From assembly GCA_900318195.1 (NCBI GenBank), contig ONJR01000035.1, positions 1 through 64,000 of the forward strand: a stretch of 64,000 nucleotides of DNA, given 5' to 3'. The stretch's first letter is position 1; the number at the start of each line of letters is the position of its first letter. This DNA is from an uncultured Planctomycetota bacterium. GTDB taxonomy: Bacteria; Planctomycetota; Planctomycetia; Pirellulales; Thermoguttaceae. Positions 1-9,695 of the stretch are shown piece by piece. A program made the translations under genes and the position numbers. The notes under the pieces are model-generated. The model saw only the letters and a program-made list of their open reading frames with translations. It was not told the origin of the DNA and did no database searches.

Positions 1-658
1 ACGGTTGCCGATCGCTCCTTTCGAGCCCCGGAGCCCAGCGCATCCAGCATATCGGTCGTCCCCAGCCGTCGACGAACTCCTTGAGTCCGTTATTATCGAC
101 GTCGGCGACCTCACGCTCAGCAAAGGAGCCGCGCGACTCCGGGGAAACGTTCGTCAGGACGAGGTACAGCAGTTCGGCGTTGGCAATATCAGGATTGGAG
201 CTAAGCGAACCGGTCTTGCTACGGCTAATTTCACTCTGATACGCCGCTTGCAAAGGAGTCGCGTCTACGGACGCCACGCCCGCAGGGGCCGTATCGGTGA
301 GTTCATTGGGCGTGCAAGGAAAATCGCGTCTCACAAGATCGCGCAACTTTTGAACACGAACAAGCGCGCGCTGACGAGTGGATAGGTTGTAATAGTTATC
401 GATTTCAAATCTTCGATACTGATACTTCTCATACGCGGCTGTCATAACGGAGTCGAGCTTTGCGATCGTTGTTCTCGTCTGCGTTTCCTTCGCGCTCTGA
501 ATAGCGGCTCGCACGGTCGTAATCGAGATAGCGCTGAGCATCCCGATAATGGTAATCACCGTCAGTAGCTCGACGAGGGTAAACCCGGAGCGTCTCGCCA
601 AAGAACGACGTTCGCCGTAGCGTTTCGCGTCTCGCGCGTGAGTTGTTTTATCTTTCAT
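1..658 (-). CDS. Prepilin-type N-terminal methylation protein (pseudopilin), 3' end cut by window edge
   Basis: About 219 residues are visible and the frame is still open at base 1, so the C-terminus lies outside the window. After a basic leader of about 24 residues comes RSGFTLVELLTVITIIGM, the classic type III (prepilin) signal: Gly at -1, Phe at +1, Glu at +5, then a hydrophobic helix. Such proteins are cleaved and N-methylated by prepilin peptidase and assembled into a pilus or type II secretion pseudopilus in the inner membrane. A strong GAGGAG ribosome site sits just before the ATG at 658. It is the last visible gene of a same-strand block with a second prepilin, GspF, two GspE/PilB ATPases and PilT. 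The exact pseudopilin class (GspG, H, I or other) cannot be told. Confidence 0.85.
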   Translation of the reverse strand, partial: MKDKTTHARDAKRYGERRSLARRSGFTLVELLTVITIIGMLSAISITTVRAAIQSAKETQTRTTIAKLDSVMTAAYEKYQYRRFEIDNYYNLSTRQRALVRVQKLRDLVRRDFPCTPNELTDTAPAGVASVDATPLQAAYQSEISRSKTGSLSSNPDIANAELLYLVLTNVSPESRGSFAEREVADVDNNGLKEFVDGWGRPICWMRWAPGLERSDRQP

Positions 659-727
659 TAGCTCCTCGCAGGTTTGTCCTCTGTAATACGTCGCTTGCGC
701 GACCGTCCTATATTTTGCGACCTCAGG

Positions 728-1597
728 TTACTCTATCTCAGAATCAAGCGTAGCGCCGTTCGAGAAGTTCGTTATATTATCGCGATCCGCCTGGCTGATT
801 TGGTCGCCGCTCGCCAAATCGCGCGGAACGTAATCTTCTTCATGTTGCTCATGGTCTTCGTCGGCTTCATCCGCGCCGTAGGCGTCTAAGCCAAAGTCGC
901 CGTCTTCGCCGGCGTAAACCAACTGGAACGAGTCTGGATTGTACCAAACGCCGTTCTTCATGTAGGGCGCGGCGACCCCGTTGCCATGAGTATGCTTTTC
1001 CTTACCGAAGTAACCGTCCTTACCTTCAGCGCGGAAGTAAATGATCGGGCTATTTTTGTACATGAGCCCCATTTCATTGTAATTTCCACCACCGGTACCG
1101 TCGGAGTCATAGGTCAGCTCGATAACTGGCTGCTCGCGCGGTTCACTGTCGTCAACGTCGGCGGGATCAAAGATCGGCTCGCGATCGTCAGCATAAAAGC
1201 CGTCGCGCGTACCGCCGACGTCTGGACCAGCGAGCCAAAAGAGCAACGCAGAGCCAGAACCTCGCTCCATTTCCGCGCGCGCGATCATTACCATTTCCTT
1301 TACTTTACCCGACTTCAGCGCGTTCGGCCATCGTTTCAAGATGTGCTTCTGAATATCTGAGTCTGAGGCGGAGCAGTCGGGCGGATACTCTCCGTACTTC
1401 TGCTTATAGATCTCGACGCACTGAGCGATATCGTCCAATCGCTGTCGCACGACGGCGGCGCCGGTAAAGGTGCGCGCGGCGCGCAAAGCGACGAGCGAGA
1501 TTCCGGCAACTAGACCTATAATGACAATTACAATGAGCAATTCGATCATTGTAAAAGCGTCGCGACTGCGACTGAGCGGATTACGGTTAGCTCGCAT
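728..1597 (-). CDS. Prepilin-like protein (pseudopilin) with Ala at the -1 cleavage position
   Basis: 289 residues. The N-terminus reads RDAFTMIELLIVIVIIGLVA, a prepilin leader and hydrophobic stalk with Glu at +5. The residue before the cleavage site is Ala instead of the usual Gly. A GGGGA ribosome site precedes the ATG at 1597; an in-frame ATG at 1621 has no such site, so the shorter start is chosen. The remainder is a soluble Asp/Glu/Gly-rich domain with fragments such as FWLAGPDVGGTRDGFYADD and a C-terminal acidic tail, resembling the DUF1559/GspG-like prepilins abundant in planctomycetes, though family assignment is inference. It lies between the gspF-like gene and another prepilin on the same strand, so it probably feeds the same pilus/pseudopilus machine. 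Confidence 0.85.
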   Translation of the reverse strand: MRANRNPLSRSRDAFTMIELLIVIVIIGLVAGISLVALRAARTFTGAAVVRQRLDDIAQCVEIYKQKYGEYPPDCSASDSDIQKHILKRWPNALKSGKVKEMVMIARAEMERGSGSALLFWLAGPDVGGTRDGFYADDREPIFDPADVDDSEPREQPVIELTYDSDGTGGGNYNEMGLMYKNSPIIYFRAEGKDGYFGKEKHTHGNGVAAPYMKNGVWYNPDSFQLVYAGEDGDFGLDAYGADEADEDHEQHEEDYVPRDLASGDQISQADRDNITNFSNGATLDSEIE

Positions 1598-1702
1598 ATT
1601 ATTATCCCCATATCGCCGCATGGCGCGCGCCGCCTTACGACTCTTTATATAACAATGAGTTAGAAGCGCGACGCGCGGAAAAGTTCCATTTCGGCGGATT
1701 TG

Positions 1703-3031
1703 TCAATTGGAGAGGTTCTCAATCATCTTAATCATTGGCAGGAAGAGCGCGATAACGATCGTACCAACCATGACGCCGAGGAACATAATGAGCAACGGCT
1801 CAATCATACTCATGAGCGCCTCCGTATAGACCGCGACTTCGTCGTCGAATACGTCCGCGACCTTATACAACATTGCGTCGAGTTCGCCCGTCTCCTCGCC
1901 TACGTCGACCATATTCACTACGATGTCGCCCAGAATCTTATTCTGCAACTTCGTCATGTAAATAAGGCAACCGATCGGACCCGCTAGGAAGACGAAGAAG
2001 TAGAACAGGCACGCCGGGTGGAAACCGGGTCGCGAGTACATCTTCATCGGATTGGCGATCGTATCGCCGTCGCGAATCGCGTCGAGGATCTTTTGCCACA
2101 TATTCTCGAAGACCGCGTTGTTCGCCGTCTCCTTCGTAATATGAATCGCTTCCAAGATTGGAACGCCAGACTGCACCAGAGTTCCTAACGTACGCGTTGT
2201 ACGGGCAACGACCGTCTTCTCGAACAGGATACCGAAAATTGGCACGCGCAGGAGGAACAAGTGCCAACCGTACCTCATGTACGAAAAGCTCGTTGTTATC
2301 TTAATAAACAACCATATGCCAAACGGAATACCCGGGAGCAGATACCAGTAGGTCATTACGTTGTGCGACGTATTCATGAGCCACTGGGTCAAAGCGGGCA
2401 ACTCCATATCGAAGTCGGCGAAAATCTCCTCGAACTTCGGCACGATGTTCGTCATAATGAAGATGAGGATACCAGTCGCGAAGAAGACGACCGCGACCGG
2501 GTACGTCATCGCCGACTTAATCTTCGCCTTCAACTGCTCGGAACGTTCGAGGAATTCCGCAAGACGTTGCAGAATGATTTCGAGCGCGCCGCCCGCCTCG
2601 CCTGCCTTGATCATGTTCACATAAAGTCGATTGAACGCCTTCGGCGATTTCGCCATCGCTTCAGACAAACTCGACCCGGACTCAATCTCGGCACAGACGT
2701 CGATCAAGCAGTTGCGCAACGCGCCGGGCTTCGACTGCGTCTGCAGAATGTTCAAGCTTCTCAAGATGGGAAGACCAGCGTCCTGCAGAATCGAGAGGTT
2801 ACGCGTAAAGTCGCGCAAGATTTTCGGCTTTACCCTACCGAACGAGAAGGTCTTTCCGTTCTGCGCCGCCTTCTTCTTCACCGCCTTACGATCTTTGTGG
2901 AGAGCGATCTTGGTAACCATGTACCCGCTTTCCTTCAGCGTTGCGGTAACCTCCTCTTCGGTCGACGCTTCAATGACGTCGGTAACGCCCTTACCGGAGG
3001 CGTCGACCATCTCTACTTTGAATTTCGGCAT
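1703..3031 (-). CDS. gspF: Type II secretion / type IV pilus inner-membrane platform protein (GspF/PilC family)
   Basis: 442 residues, a normal family length. An N-terminal cytoplasmic region contains a short modified-peptide-like start (MPKFKVEMVDASGKGVTDVIEA), then two repeated T2SSF domains. The first carries the helical motif FTRNLSILQDAGLPILRSLNIL, the second TRTLGTLVQSGVPILEAIHI, each followed by hydrophobic segments (TYPVAVVFFATGILIFIMTN; the C-terminal LLIMFLGVMVGTIVIALFLP). GspF/PilC forms the membrane platform on which the hexameric assembly ATPase acts. The ATG has an AAGG site about 8 bases upstream. It follows the gspE-like gene and precedes two prepilin genes, matching the usual ATPase-platform-pilin arrangement. 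No other gspC-N gene is visible, so pilus versus secretion use is open. Confidence 0.95.
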   Translation of the reverse strand: MPKFKVEMVDASGKGVTDVIEASTEEEVTATLKESGYMVTKIALHKDRKAVKKKAAQNGKTFSFGRVKPKILRDFTRNLSILQDAGLPILRSLNILQTQSKPGALRNCLIDVCAEIESGSSLSEAMAKSPKAFNRLYVNMIKAGEAGGALEIILQRLAEFLERSEQLKAKIKSAMTYPVAVVFFATGILIFIMTNIVPKFEEIFADFDMELPALTQWLMNTSHNVMTYWYLLPGIPFGIWLFIKITTSFSYMRYGWHLFLLRVPIFGILFEKTVVARTTRTLGTLVQSGVPILEAIHITKETANNAVFENMWQKILDAIRDGDTIANPMKMYSRPGFHPACLFYFFVFLAGPIGCLIYMTKLQNKILGDIVVNMVDVGEETGELDAMLYKVADVFDDEVAVYTEALMSMIEPLLIMFLGVMVGTIVIALFLPMIKMIENLSN

Positions 3032-3229
3032 GGGAATACCTTTTACTTGTATATTATTAACGTCAGGGGCGATCCTTTGCGCAACCTACTCGTCCATCTC
3101 GCGCGCAACCGGCGCATATAATAAGTATACCGTAAAATTTGCGCAATTTCAACGCCCTGGGGTTAAAATCTTTTCAAAAAGACGTCGCCGCCGATCAACA
3201 GATCGCTGACGTCTCGTTTCCGGAGCGGA

Positions 3230-4936
3230 TTACGCGTCGAGCACCGTCTCACGCACGACTTCTTCGATCGTTGTAACGCCTTCGAAGATCTTAGCAAGTC
3301 CCGCTTCTCGCAACGGAGTCATTCCATTACGACACGCCGCGTCGCGCATCTCGCCAACAGACCCATTGCGAAGGATTATATTGCGAATCTCTTCGTTTAC
3401 TGTGAGGAACTCGTGAATCGCAGTTCGACCCTTGTAGCCCGTATTATTGCACGTAACGCATCCAGCGCCCTGATAAAAATGCTTGCCGACGACATCTTGC
3501 GGCGTGAGTCCCAGTTCGGCGATCTGCTCTTCTGACGGATGAATCTCCGTTCGGCAGTCCTTGCAAATACGCCGCACAAGACGTTGCGCAAGGATCGCCT
3601 GCAGTGTCGCGGTAATAAGAAACTCAGGGATGCCCATATCTTTCAGACGCGTGATCGTACTAGGCGCGTCGTTCGTGTGGAGCGTACTGAAGACCAAGTG
3701 CCCCGTAAGAGACGCTTGAACTGCAATTTGAGCGGTTTCACGGTCGCGAATCTCACCGACGAGGATTTTATCAGGGTCTTGTCGCAAAATCGACCTCAAG
3801 CATTGCGCGAACGTATTGCCAATTTCAGCGTCGATCGGCATCTGAATAATCCCGTCGATGTCGTACTCGACAGGGTCTTCGGTCGTCATGAGCTTATCGG
3901 TAATCACGTTGAGCTCGGAAAGCGCGGCGTACAGGGTCGTCGTCTTACCGGACCCGGTAGGACCCGTAACGAGGATAATTCCATTCGGCAACTCGATCAC
4001 TTCGCGGAACCTTCGGATCAGATCCTGGGACATACCGACGTTATTGAGATCGAGCGAAATAACGGACTTGTCGAGAATTCGACAGACGACGCTTTCGCCA
4101 AACATCGTCGGTAGAACGCTCACACGGAAGTCAATCGGATTGCCGGCTACCATGAGTCGAATACGACCGTCTTGCGGCAAACGCTTCTCGGCGATATCGA
4201 GGTTAGCGAGCACCTTAATACGGGTCGTAATCGCGCTCGCAAGGTGCCGCGGCGGCGGCACCATTTCGTAGAGCGTTCCATCCGCTTTAATACGGATCTT
4301 GAACTCGTCTTCAAAGGGTTCGAAGTGCAAGTCGCTCGCGTGATCCTTAATACCGAGTAGAAAGACCATGTTGAGCAACTTGCGCACGGGCGCGCTCTCG
4401 GCAAGCGCTTCTGCGCTAGTAAGATCTTCCGTATCGCCTTCAAGGAGTTCCTGGATCTCTTTATCGTTCTCCATGTCCTTGATGATCGACTCCACGCTCT
4501 CGCCCTGCTCCGTCGCGTAATATCGTTCTAGCGCGACTTCGATTTCCTTCGGAATCGTCACGACGGTTCGTATCTGATAGCCAAGGAAGTTTCGCAACTC
4601 GTCGAGCACTTCGATCTTCTGCGGCTCGGCGGTCGCGATTGTTAGCACGTCGTTCCGGAAGCTCAGCGGAATCACGCGATACAGGTTCGCCATTGGCTCG
4701 GTAAGGTGCTGGAGCACCTCGGGCGGAATCGTCAAATCGGAAACGGCGACCACTTGAAGTCCAAACTGCTCGGCGAGCGCCTGAGCAACCTGATCCTCGG
4801 TGATCATGTTCATACTGATCGCAATCTGCCCCAGCAGGTCGTTCGGACGTTGAACCTGTTCCTCGCGCAACAAGTCCAATTGCTCGTCGTCGATAAAACC
4901 TAGGTCGACAAGGATCTGACCAAAACTTCGCGCCAT
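3230..4936 (-). CDS. gspE: Type II secretion / type IV pilus assembly ATPase (GspE/PilB family), copy 1
   Basis: 568 residues. The N-terminal MshEN/T2SSE_N domain (about 1-150) is followed by the secretion ATPase domain. Visible motifs are Walker A GPTGSGKTTT near residue 325, an Asp-box ITTRIKVLANLDIAEKRLPQDGRIR, Walker B ILVGEIRDRET near 391, a His-box TGHLVFSTLHTND, and the zinc-binding tetracysteine loop with Cys pairs at 458/461 and 493/496. The tetracysteine loop separates GspE/PilB from PilT retraction ATPases. It should power pseudopilin or pilin polymerisation at the inner membrane. A GAGGG site precedes the ATG. A second, clearly diverged copy lies at 6442-8157, with pilT between them. 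Confidence 0.95.
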   Translation of the reverse strand: MARSFGQILVDLGFIDDEQLDLLREEQVQRPNDLLGQIAISMNMITEDQVAQALAEQFGLQVVAVSDLTIPPEVLQHLTEPMANLYRVIPLSFRNDVLTIATAEPQKIEVLDELRNFLGYQIRTVVTIPKEIEVALERYYATEQGESVESIIKDMENDKEIQELLEGDTEDLTSAEALAESAPVRKLLNMVFLLGIKDHASDLHFEPFEDEFKIRIKADGTLYEMVPPPRHLASAITTRIKVLANLDIAEKRLPQDGRIRLMVAGNPIDFRVSVLPTMFGESVVCRILDKSVISLDLNNVGMSQDLIRRFREVIELPNGIILVTGPTGSGKTTTLYAALSELNVITDKLMTTEDPVEYDIDGIIQMPIDAEIGNTFAQCLRSILRQDPDKILVGEIRDRETAQIAVQASLTGHLVFSTLHTNDAPSTITRLKDMGIPEFLITATLQAILAQRLVRRICKDCRTEIHPSEEQIAELGLTPQDVVGKHFYQGAGCVTCNNTGYKGRTAIHEFLTVNEEIRNIILRNGSVGEMRDAACRNGMTPLREAGLAKIFEGVTTIEEVVRETVLDA

Positions 4937-5252
4937 GAATGTGCCCTCGTGTCAGTAAAATTACTCGTTATAGCTTTCGTAGTAAGCGCCGCGCCACGCG
5001 CAAACTTATTACGCGTCGCGCGCAACGAAAAGTTGAAAAAAGTTCTTCCTTTTCCAACCGGCGCCGTTCGCCGTTCAAAGCGTTCCCATGCCGATTGCGC
5101 GCGCGTTCCTTGACGTGTATTGAAACGCGGCGCCAAACGTACCGTTTTGAAACAGCAACGCGCGATTTTAATCGAGTAAAACACCGACGCGTCGGTCTGT
5201 TGGTATAGTAGGCAAATTTGGCGCCAAGAGCGCGCGAGCGCTTGACGGGAAT
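4937..5252. other. Intergenic region between pilT and gspE copy 1
   Basis: 316 bases without a convincing gene. The open frames here have unlike-family, Arg-rich translations and no ribosome sites. Reading the minus strand, a TACTAT hexamer near 5205 could be a -10 element for the downstream gspE copy, but no good -35 is at the right distance. No hairpin with a T-run was found. Confidence 0.4.
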
Positions 5253-6362
5253 CTATTCCTCGTCCTCTTCCTCCTCCTGCTGCGCGCCCAACCCCATTTC
5301 CCAGCGTCGCATTTTCTCGGCCAGCTGTTCGGGAAAGTTCGACTTAGTGAGCGCGTCTTGCTTCGTTACCGTCTGATCCTTCCAGAGTCGGAAAAGATGA
5401 TCGTCTAGCAGTTGCATACCGAGTTTGTGCCCGGTCTGAATCGAGGAGTTAATACGGAACGTCTTGTTTTCACGAATCAGGTTCGCAATTGCGGACGTAA
5501 CGACAAGCATTTCGTACGCAGCAATACGCCCGCCCTGAATACGCGGAAGGAGCTGCTGCGACAGAATGCCGATGATTGAGGTCGACAACTGCGTTCGAAT
5601 CTGCTCTTGCTGGTTCGTGGGGAACACGTCGATGATACGGTTGACCGTACCTTGCGCGCCCGTCGTGTGCAACGTTCCAAAAACAACGTGCCCCGTTTCA
5701 GCCGCCGTAATCGCCGCTTCGATCGTTTCCAAGTCGCGCATTTCACCGACCAGAATGACGTCAGGGTCTTGACGCAACGCGCCGCGGATCGCGTCCGCAA
5801 AGGACATGACGTCGACTCCTACTTCGCGCTGGTTCACCGTCGACTTCTTATGGTGATGATAGAACTCGATCGGGTCTTCGATCGTAATAATATGGTGGTC
5901 CACGTTCGTATTGAGCCAGTCGATACACGCGGCGAGCGTCGTCGATTTACCCGAACCGGTTGGTCCAGTTACCAAAATCATACCGCGCGGACGCTGAATG
6001 AGATCCTTCATGACGGGTGGCGTGCCCAACTGCTCCATCGACAACAGATCGTTAGGAATCTGACGAAGAACCATACCCGTGTTGCCCTTCTGCTTAAAGA
6101 CGGAAACACGGAAACGCGCCTTATCGCCGAACGCAAACCCGAAGTCGGTGCCGCCGCGCTCCTGCAACTCCTGTTGGCATCGACCCGGCGTGATACTCTT
6201 CATGAGCGAGACCGTGTCGGCCGGCTCAAGGGACTTCGTTTCGAGGCGGACAAGTCGCCCGTGCAATCGCAAGACGGGCGGTTGTCCAACCGCAATGTGC
6301 AAGTCGGAGGCGCCGCGCACGACGACCGTCTCCAAAAGTTTGTCAATAAGGATTGTTCCCAT
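5253..6362 (-). CDS. pilT: Twitching motility / pilus retraction ATPase PilT
   Basis: 369 residues. It has the PAS-like N-terminal domain ([19 protein letters not shown]), Walker [11 protein letters not shown] near residue 133, the Asp-box, Walker [14 protein letters not shown], the His-box [18 protein letters not shown] and the C-terminal PilT signature AIANLIRE (normally AIRNLIRE). It lacks the tetracysteine loop of GspE/PilB. PilT hexamers depolymerise type IV pili, driving twitching. Its presence argues that the neighbouring ATPases, platform protein and prepilins make a dynamic pilus, not only a secretion pseudopilus. The C-terminus ends in an acidic run (QQEEEEDEE). An AGGA site lies about 9 bases before the ATG, and the gene is 79 bases downstream of the second PilB on the same strand. 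Confidence 0.95.
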   Translation of the reverse strand: MGTILIDKLLETVVVRGASDLHIAVGQPPVLRLHGRLVRLETKSLEPADTVSLMKSITPGRCQQELQERGGTDFGFAFGDKARFRVSVFKQKGNTGMVLRQIPNDLLSMEQLGTPPVMKDLIQRPRGMILVTGPTGSGKSTTLAACIDWLNTNVDHHIITIEDPIEFYHHHKKSTVNQREVGVDVMSFADAIRGALRQDPDVILVGEMRDLETIEAAITAAETGHVVFGTLHTTGAQGTVNRIIDVFPTNQQEQIRTQLSTSIIGILSQQLLPRIQGGRIAAYEMLVVTSAIANLIRENKTFRINSSIQTGHKLGMQLLDDHLFRLWKDQTVTKQDALTKSNFPEQLAEKMRRWEMGLGAQQEEEEDEE

Positions 6363-6441
6363 ACGTCAATATCCTAATAAAGCATAAACTTGATGTTGCC
6401 AAAATCTCTCTAATATTTTCTCATGCGCGCGCGACCGCCAA

Positions 6442-8157
6442 TCAATCGTCTTCCAAGCGCGCGACGCGCATGACTTCTTCGATCGTTGTAATGCCCTTCA
6501 TCGCCTTGACGATCCCGTCCTCAAAGAGCACGTGCATCCCTTCGCTACGCGCCAACTGCCGAATTTTCGACGTCGATTCGCCTTTAAACGTCATTTCACG
6601 GACGCGCGGCGACATATACATGAGCTCAAAAATGGCGCGACGACCGCGATAGCCCGTCTTATTGCAGTTCACGCACCCCTTGCCTTTCATGAAAGTCGCC
6701 TTAGCCGCCATTTCAGGCGTAATCTGTGCGGCGCGCAGTTCCGCTTCGCTTGGCGTGTATGGACGTTTACACTTCGGACACACCATTCGTACGAGGCGCT
6801 GCGCCATAATGCCGATAACGGAGCTCGCCACCATATATCCCGGCACGCCCATGTCGACGAGACGTGTAATTGCAGAAGGCGCGTCGTTCGTGTGAAGCGT
6901 GCTAAAGACCAAGTGTCCCGTCAAAGACGCTTGAATACCCATCGACGCCGTTTCCAAGTCGCGCATCTCGCCGACGAGAATAACGTTCGGCGCCTGACGC
7001 AACATAGAACGAATAACAGCGGCAAAGTCGAGACCGATCTGGTGCTTGATTTCCACCTGATTGATACCGGGTAGATAGTATTCCACAGGGTCTTCCGCCG
7101 TGATAATCTTGCGGGTCGGCGTATTGAGTTCGTTGAGCGCCGCGTACAAAGAAGTCGTCTTACCCGAACCAGTCGGACCGGTAACGAGAATAATGCCGTT
7201 AGGACGCGCAATCAATTGAGTAAAACGTTTATAGTCGCGCTCGCTAAATCCGAGTTGAACGAGACTGACGCGAATATTGTCCTTATCCAAGATACGCATG
7301 ACGATCGACTGTCCGTGATTCGTCGGAATAACGGAAACGCGCAAGTCGAGTTCCTTTTCGCCAAGCGTCAGTTTAATACGTCCGTCTTGCGTACGCCGTC
7401 TTTCGGCAATGTCGAGTTTTGCAAGAATCTTGAAACGCGACATCAACGCGCCTTGGAAACGTTTCGGCAGAGCTTCACGCTCTACCAGCTTGCCGTCGAT
7501 ACGATAGCGAATGCGCACGCGATCTTCAAAGGGTTCGATATGAATATCGGACGCGCGCAACTGCACCGCTTCCGCAATAATCTGATCGCACAAGCGAACG
7601 ATAGGCGCGTCGCTTTCCGTACTATTGCCTGCTTGATCCGCGTCGGCGCCGCCGCTCTCAACCTCAGTAAAGTTGATTGCCGTGTCGGTCATTTCCTGAA
7701 TCATTGAGTCTGCAGACTCGCCGACGTTCTGTCCATAATGCAGATTGACCGCCTCCTGAATAGCTTCGCGCGAAGAAATAACCGCTTCGATCGGACGTTG
7801 GAGAATAAAGCGTAATTTCTCAAAGACCTCAACGTCGTCGGGATCGCTCACAACCACCACGAGCGCGTCGCCGTCTTCTTCATAGGGCAAGACGCAGTTT
7901 TCACGCGCAATCGATTCGGAAATAAGTTCGACGATCGCCGGTCGAATTGCCACGTCCTTAAGATCGACGTAGCGTTTACCGTGCTCCTGCGCGACCGCTT
8001 GCGCTATCTGTTCGCTCGTAACATAACCAAGTTGCTTGAGCGCTTCCTGAATAGAGACGTTCGTTTTCGCGGCTAGCTCTTTCGCTTCCTTTGCCTGATT
8101 GACGCTAAGTAATCCCTTCTGGTTCAAAATTCCGAGGTAATTTAGTCGTTTCGCCAT
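6442..8157 (-). CDS. pilB: Type IV pilus / type II secretion assembly ATPase (PilB/GspE family), copy 2
   Basis: 571 residues from the ATG at 8157, which has AAGGGA upstream; an in-frame extension to 8238 has no ribosome site and an unlike-family sequence. It has an N-terminal MshEN domain (1-150), an Asp/Ser-rich linker around 165-185, Walker A GPTGSGKTTS near 327, Walker [13 protein letters not shown] near 392, and a zinc loop with CPKC and CVNC pairs. The residue before Walker B is Ala (RQAPNV) where most family members have Asp. It is the first gene of the minus-strand run pilB-pilT-gspE-gspF-prepilins and follows a good promoter at 8304-8332. Sequence differs widely from copy 1, so it is not a recent duplicate. 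Confidence 0.93.
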   Translation of the reverse strand: MAKRLNYLGILNQKGLLSVNQAKEAKELAAKTNVSIQEALKQLGYVTSEQIAQAVAQEHGKRYVDLKDVAIRPAIVELISESIARENCVLPYEEDGDALVVVVSDPDDVEVFEKLRFILQRPIEAVISSREAIQEAVNLHYGQNVGESADSMIQEMTDTAINFTEVESGGADADQAGNSTESDAPIVRLCDQIIAEAVQLRASDIHIEPFEDRVRIRYRIDGKLVEREALPKRFQGALMSRFKILAKLDIAERRRTQDGRIKLTLGEKELDLRVSVIPTNHGQSIVMRILDKDNIRVSLVQLGFSERDYKRFTQLIARPNGIILVTGPTGSGKTTSLYAALNELNTPTRKIITAEDPVEYYLPGINQVEIKHQIGLDFAAVIRSMLRQAPNVILVGEMRDLETASMGIQASLTGHLVFSTLHTNDAPSAITRLVDMGVPGYMVASSVIGIMAQRLVRMVCPKCKRPYTPSEAELRAAQITPEMAAKATFMKGKGCVNCNKTGYRGRRAIFELMYMSPRVREMTFKGESTSKIRQLARSEGMHVLFEDGIVKAMKGITTIEEVMRVARLEDD

Positions 8158-8303
8158 ATAAGTTCCCTTATCGTCGTAATCATAATTTCCGGCAATTCCA
8201 GCGCGACGAACCACACGCCAACGCATTCCAATGCGCAATCGTCCGAGGATGAACCGCGCTTCAATCCTTATCGGCTATCCACGCTACAGAATAGACCTTT
8301 CCT

Positions 8304-8332
8304 AGTTTAATCGGATCATCGGGAAAAATCAA
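8304..8332 (-). promoter_or_regulatory. Sigma-70-type promoter for the pilB-pilT-gspE-gspF block
   Basis: Reading the minus strand, -35 TTGATT (8327-8332) and -10 TAAACT (8304-8309) are separated by exactly 17 bases. It lies about 147 bases upstream of the pilB ATG. Confidence 0.6.
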
Positions 8333-8446
8333 GTTTTTTTTCAAATTACCGCCATCTTTACCCCATTTTAACCTTGATATTGTTAACAAGCGTAAAAAGA
8401 GGCAAAATTAGCGCGCCTAGAATAAACGATATTTCGCCGTCGCATG

Positions 8447-8473
8447 AAAAAAGCCGCCCCGATGAGAGCGGCT
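8447..8473 (-). terminator. Intrinsic terminator of pheA
   Basis: On the minus strand, AGCCGC and GCGGCT (8468-8473 and 852-57 of the 8400 block) form a 6-bp stem with a 10-base loop. A run of six T follows directly (8447-8452). It starts about 40 bases after the pheA stop codon. Confidence 0.8.
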
Positions 8474-8512
8474 CTCTTGCGCATAGCGCTTCGTCGTCGC
8501 GTTGTGTCAGAT

Positions 8513-9655
8513 TTAGATCACTTCGCTATAGCTACCGAGGTACGTAAAGGTCTCGCAAACGCCTCTGAGTTCGCCCATGAGTTGAATAAAACGAGGCGAA
8601 TAGACCGGCGCGTCGAGGTCGAAGTAGAACATGAATTCGAAATCGCGATCGGGCAACGGTCGGCTTTCGAGCTTGATTAAGTTGACGCCGAGCGCATAGA
8701 AACGTGCGAGTAACTTATAGAGCGAACCCGGCTCATGCGACAGACTCGCCATAAGACTTGTGCGATTAGCGCCGGGGAAAATTTCGAGATCTTTTGAGAT
8801 GCAGATAAAACGCGTGTAATTGTTGTCCTTGTCTTGCACAGACGCCTTGAGACACTCGAGTCCGTACAATTTAATGCAGGAGCGCGACGCCAACGCCGCA
8901 ATATCGCGACGTTCCGACGTAGAAACGCGTTCTGCGGCAATCGCCGTGTTCTCGCAGGGAATGATCTTAACGTCTTTGAGTCCGTTAAGGAACTCCGCGC
9001 ACTGGCTAATCGCATGCTGATGCGAGTAGATTTCGCGAACTTCCGACAATTTCACGCCGGGCTTCACGAGAAGATTGTGGTCGATCTTCTGACGAATGCT
9101 CCGCACAATGTAGAATTGGTGCCGTTGCATGAGATCGTAGACCTGGTTCACCGAGCCAGCAAGACTGTTCTCAAGAGGAATGACGCCGTACTTGCAGAAC
9201 CCCTTCTCGATCGCGCTGAAAACGCCCTCGAAATTCGAGAAGTACATAATCTTGGCGCCGTTAATGAGACGATCGCACGCAATCTGTGAATTCGCGCCCT
9301 CGACTCCCTGGCACGCGGCGGAAATGTGGGACGGAAACAGCTTCGGCGTGTTCTCGACCGCCTCTTGGATTCGTCGCGTCAGCTCGCTACCAACCCCCAA
9401 CAAACTGTATTGGTAGCTCCGACTCAACTCCAACATGAGCGAATAAAGGAGCGGAACGTACTCCTGAATATTCTCCGGCGAGTTCTCGACAATACAGTGC
9501 AACTTGTCGCGCTCTCGCTTCATGTCGACGATGGGTAGGTTGTGTTCCTGTTTGAATCGAGCAATTTCGTCCGACATAGTCATTCTTTGTGCGAACAGCT
9601 TTACGATCTGATCGTCGATAGAGTCAATTTGACTCCGATAGTCAGTAAGATCCAT
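8513..9655 (-). CDS. pheA: Bifunctional chorismate mutase / prephenate dehydratase (P-protein)
   Basis: 380 residues in the family's usual three-part order. Chorismate mutase type II helix bundle is at 1-85 (YRSQIDSIDDQIVKLFAQR). Prephenate dehydratase is at about 110-280, with CQGVEGANSQIAC, FEGVFSAIEKG and GVIPLENSLAGSVNQVYDLM. The ACT domain is at about 290-370, with GSLYKLL and ESRPLP, the Phe-binding motifs. It converts chorismate via prephenate to phenylpyruvate in cytoplasmic Phe synthesis, and the ESRP motif implies feedback inhibition by Phe. A GGGAG site lies about 11 bases before the ATG. Upstream lies a Phe-rich leader peptide and terminator (9696-9844), so transcription attenuation by Phe-tRNA is likely as well. 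Confidence 0.96.
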   Translation of the reverse strand: MDLTDYRSQIDSIDDQIVKLFAQRMTMSDEIARFKQEHNLPIVDMKRERDKLHCIVENSPENIQEYVPLLYSLMLELSRSYQYSLLGVGSELTRRIQEAVENTPKLFPSHISAACQGVEGANSQIACDRLINGAKIMYFSNFEGVFSAIEKGFCKYGVIPLENSLAGSVNQVYDLMQRHQFYIVRSIRQKIDHNLLVKPGVKLSEVREIYSHQHAISQCAEFLNGLKDVKIIPCENTAIAAERVSTSERRDIAALASRSCIKLYGLECLKASVQDKDNNYTRFICISKDLEIFPGANRTSLMASLSHEPGSLYKLLARFYALGVNLIKLESRPLPDRDFEFMFYFDLDAPVYSPRFIQLMGELRGVCETFTYLGSYSEVI

Positions 9656-9695
9656 TTATTTTAGACTCCCAACATAGCGGCGCGCATCAGCGCGC

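Noticed and set aside
2261-3121. Long plus-strand frame opposite gspF (286 codons), and similar long antisense frames over gspE, pilT and accD
   Set aside because: Antisense shadows caused by codon bias; translations are His/Arg-rich with no domain, while the minus-strand proteins are clear family members.
4900-5184. 94-codon minus-strand frame ahead of gspE
   Set aside because: Overlaps the gspE start in another frame and is Arg-rich without any motif.
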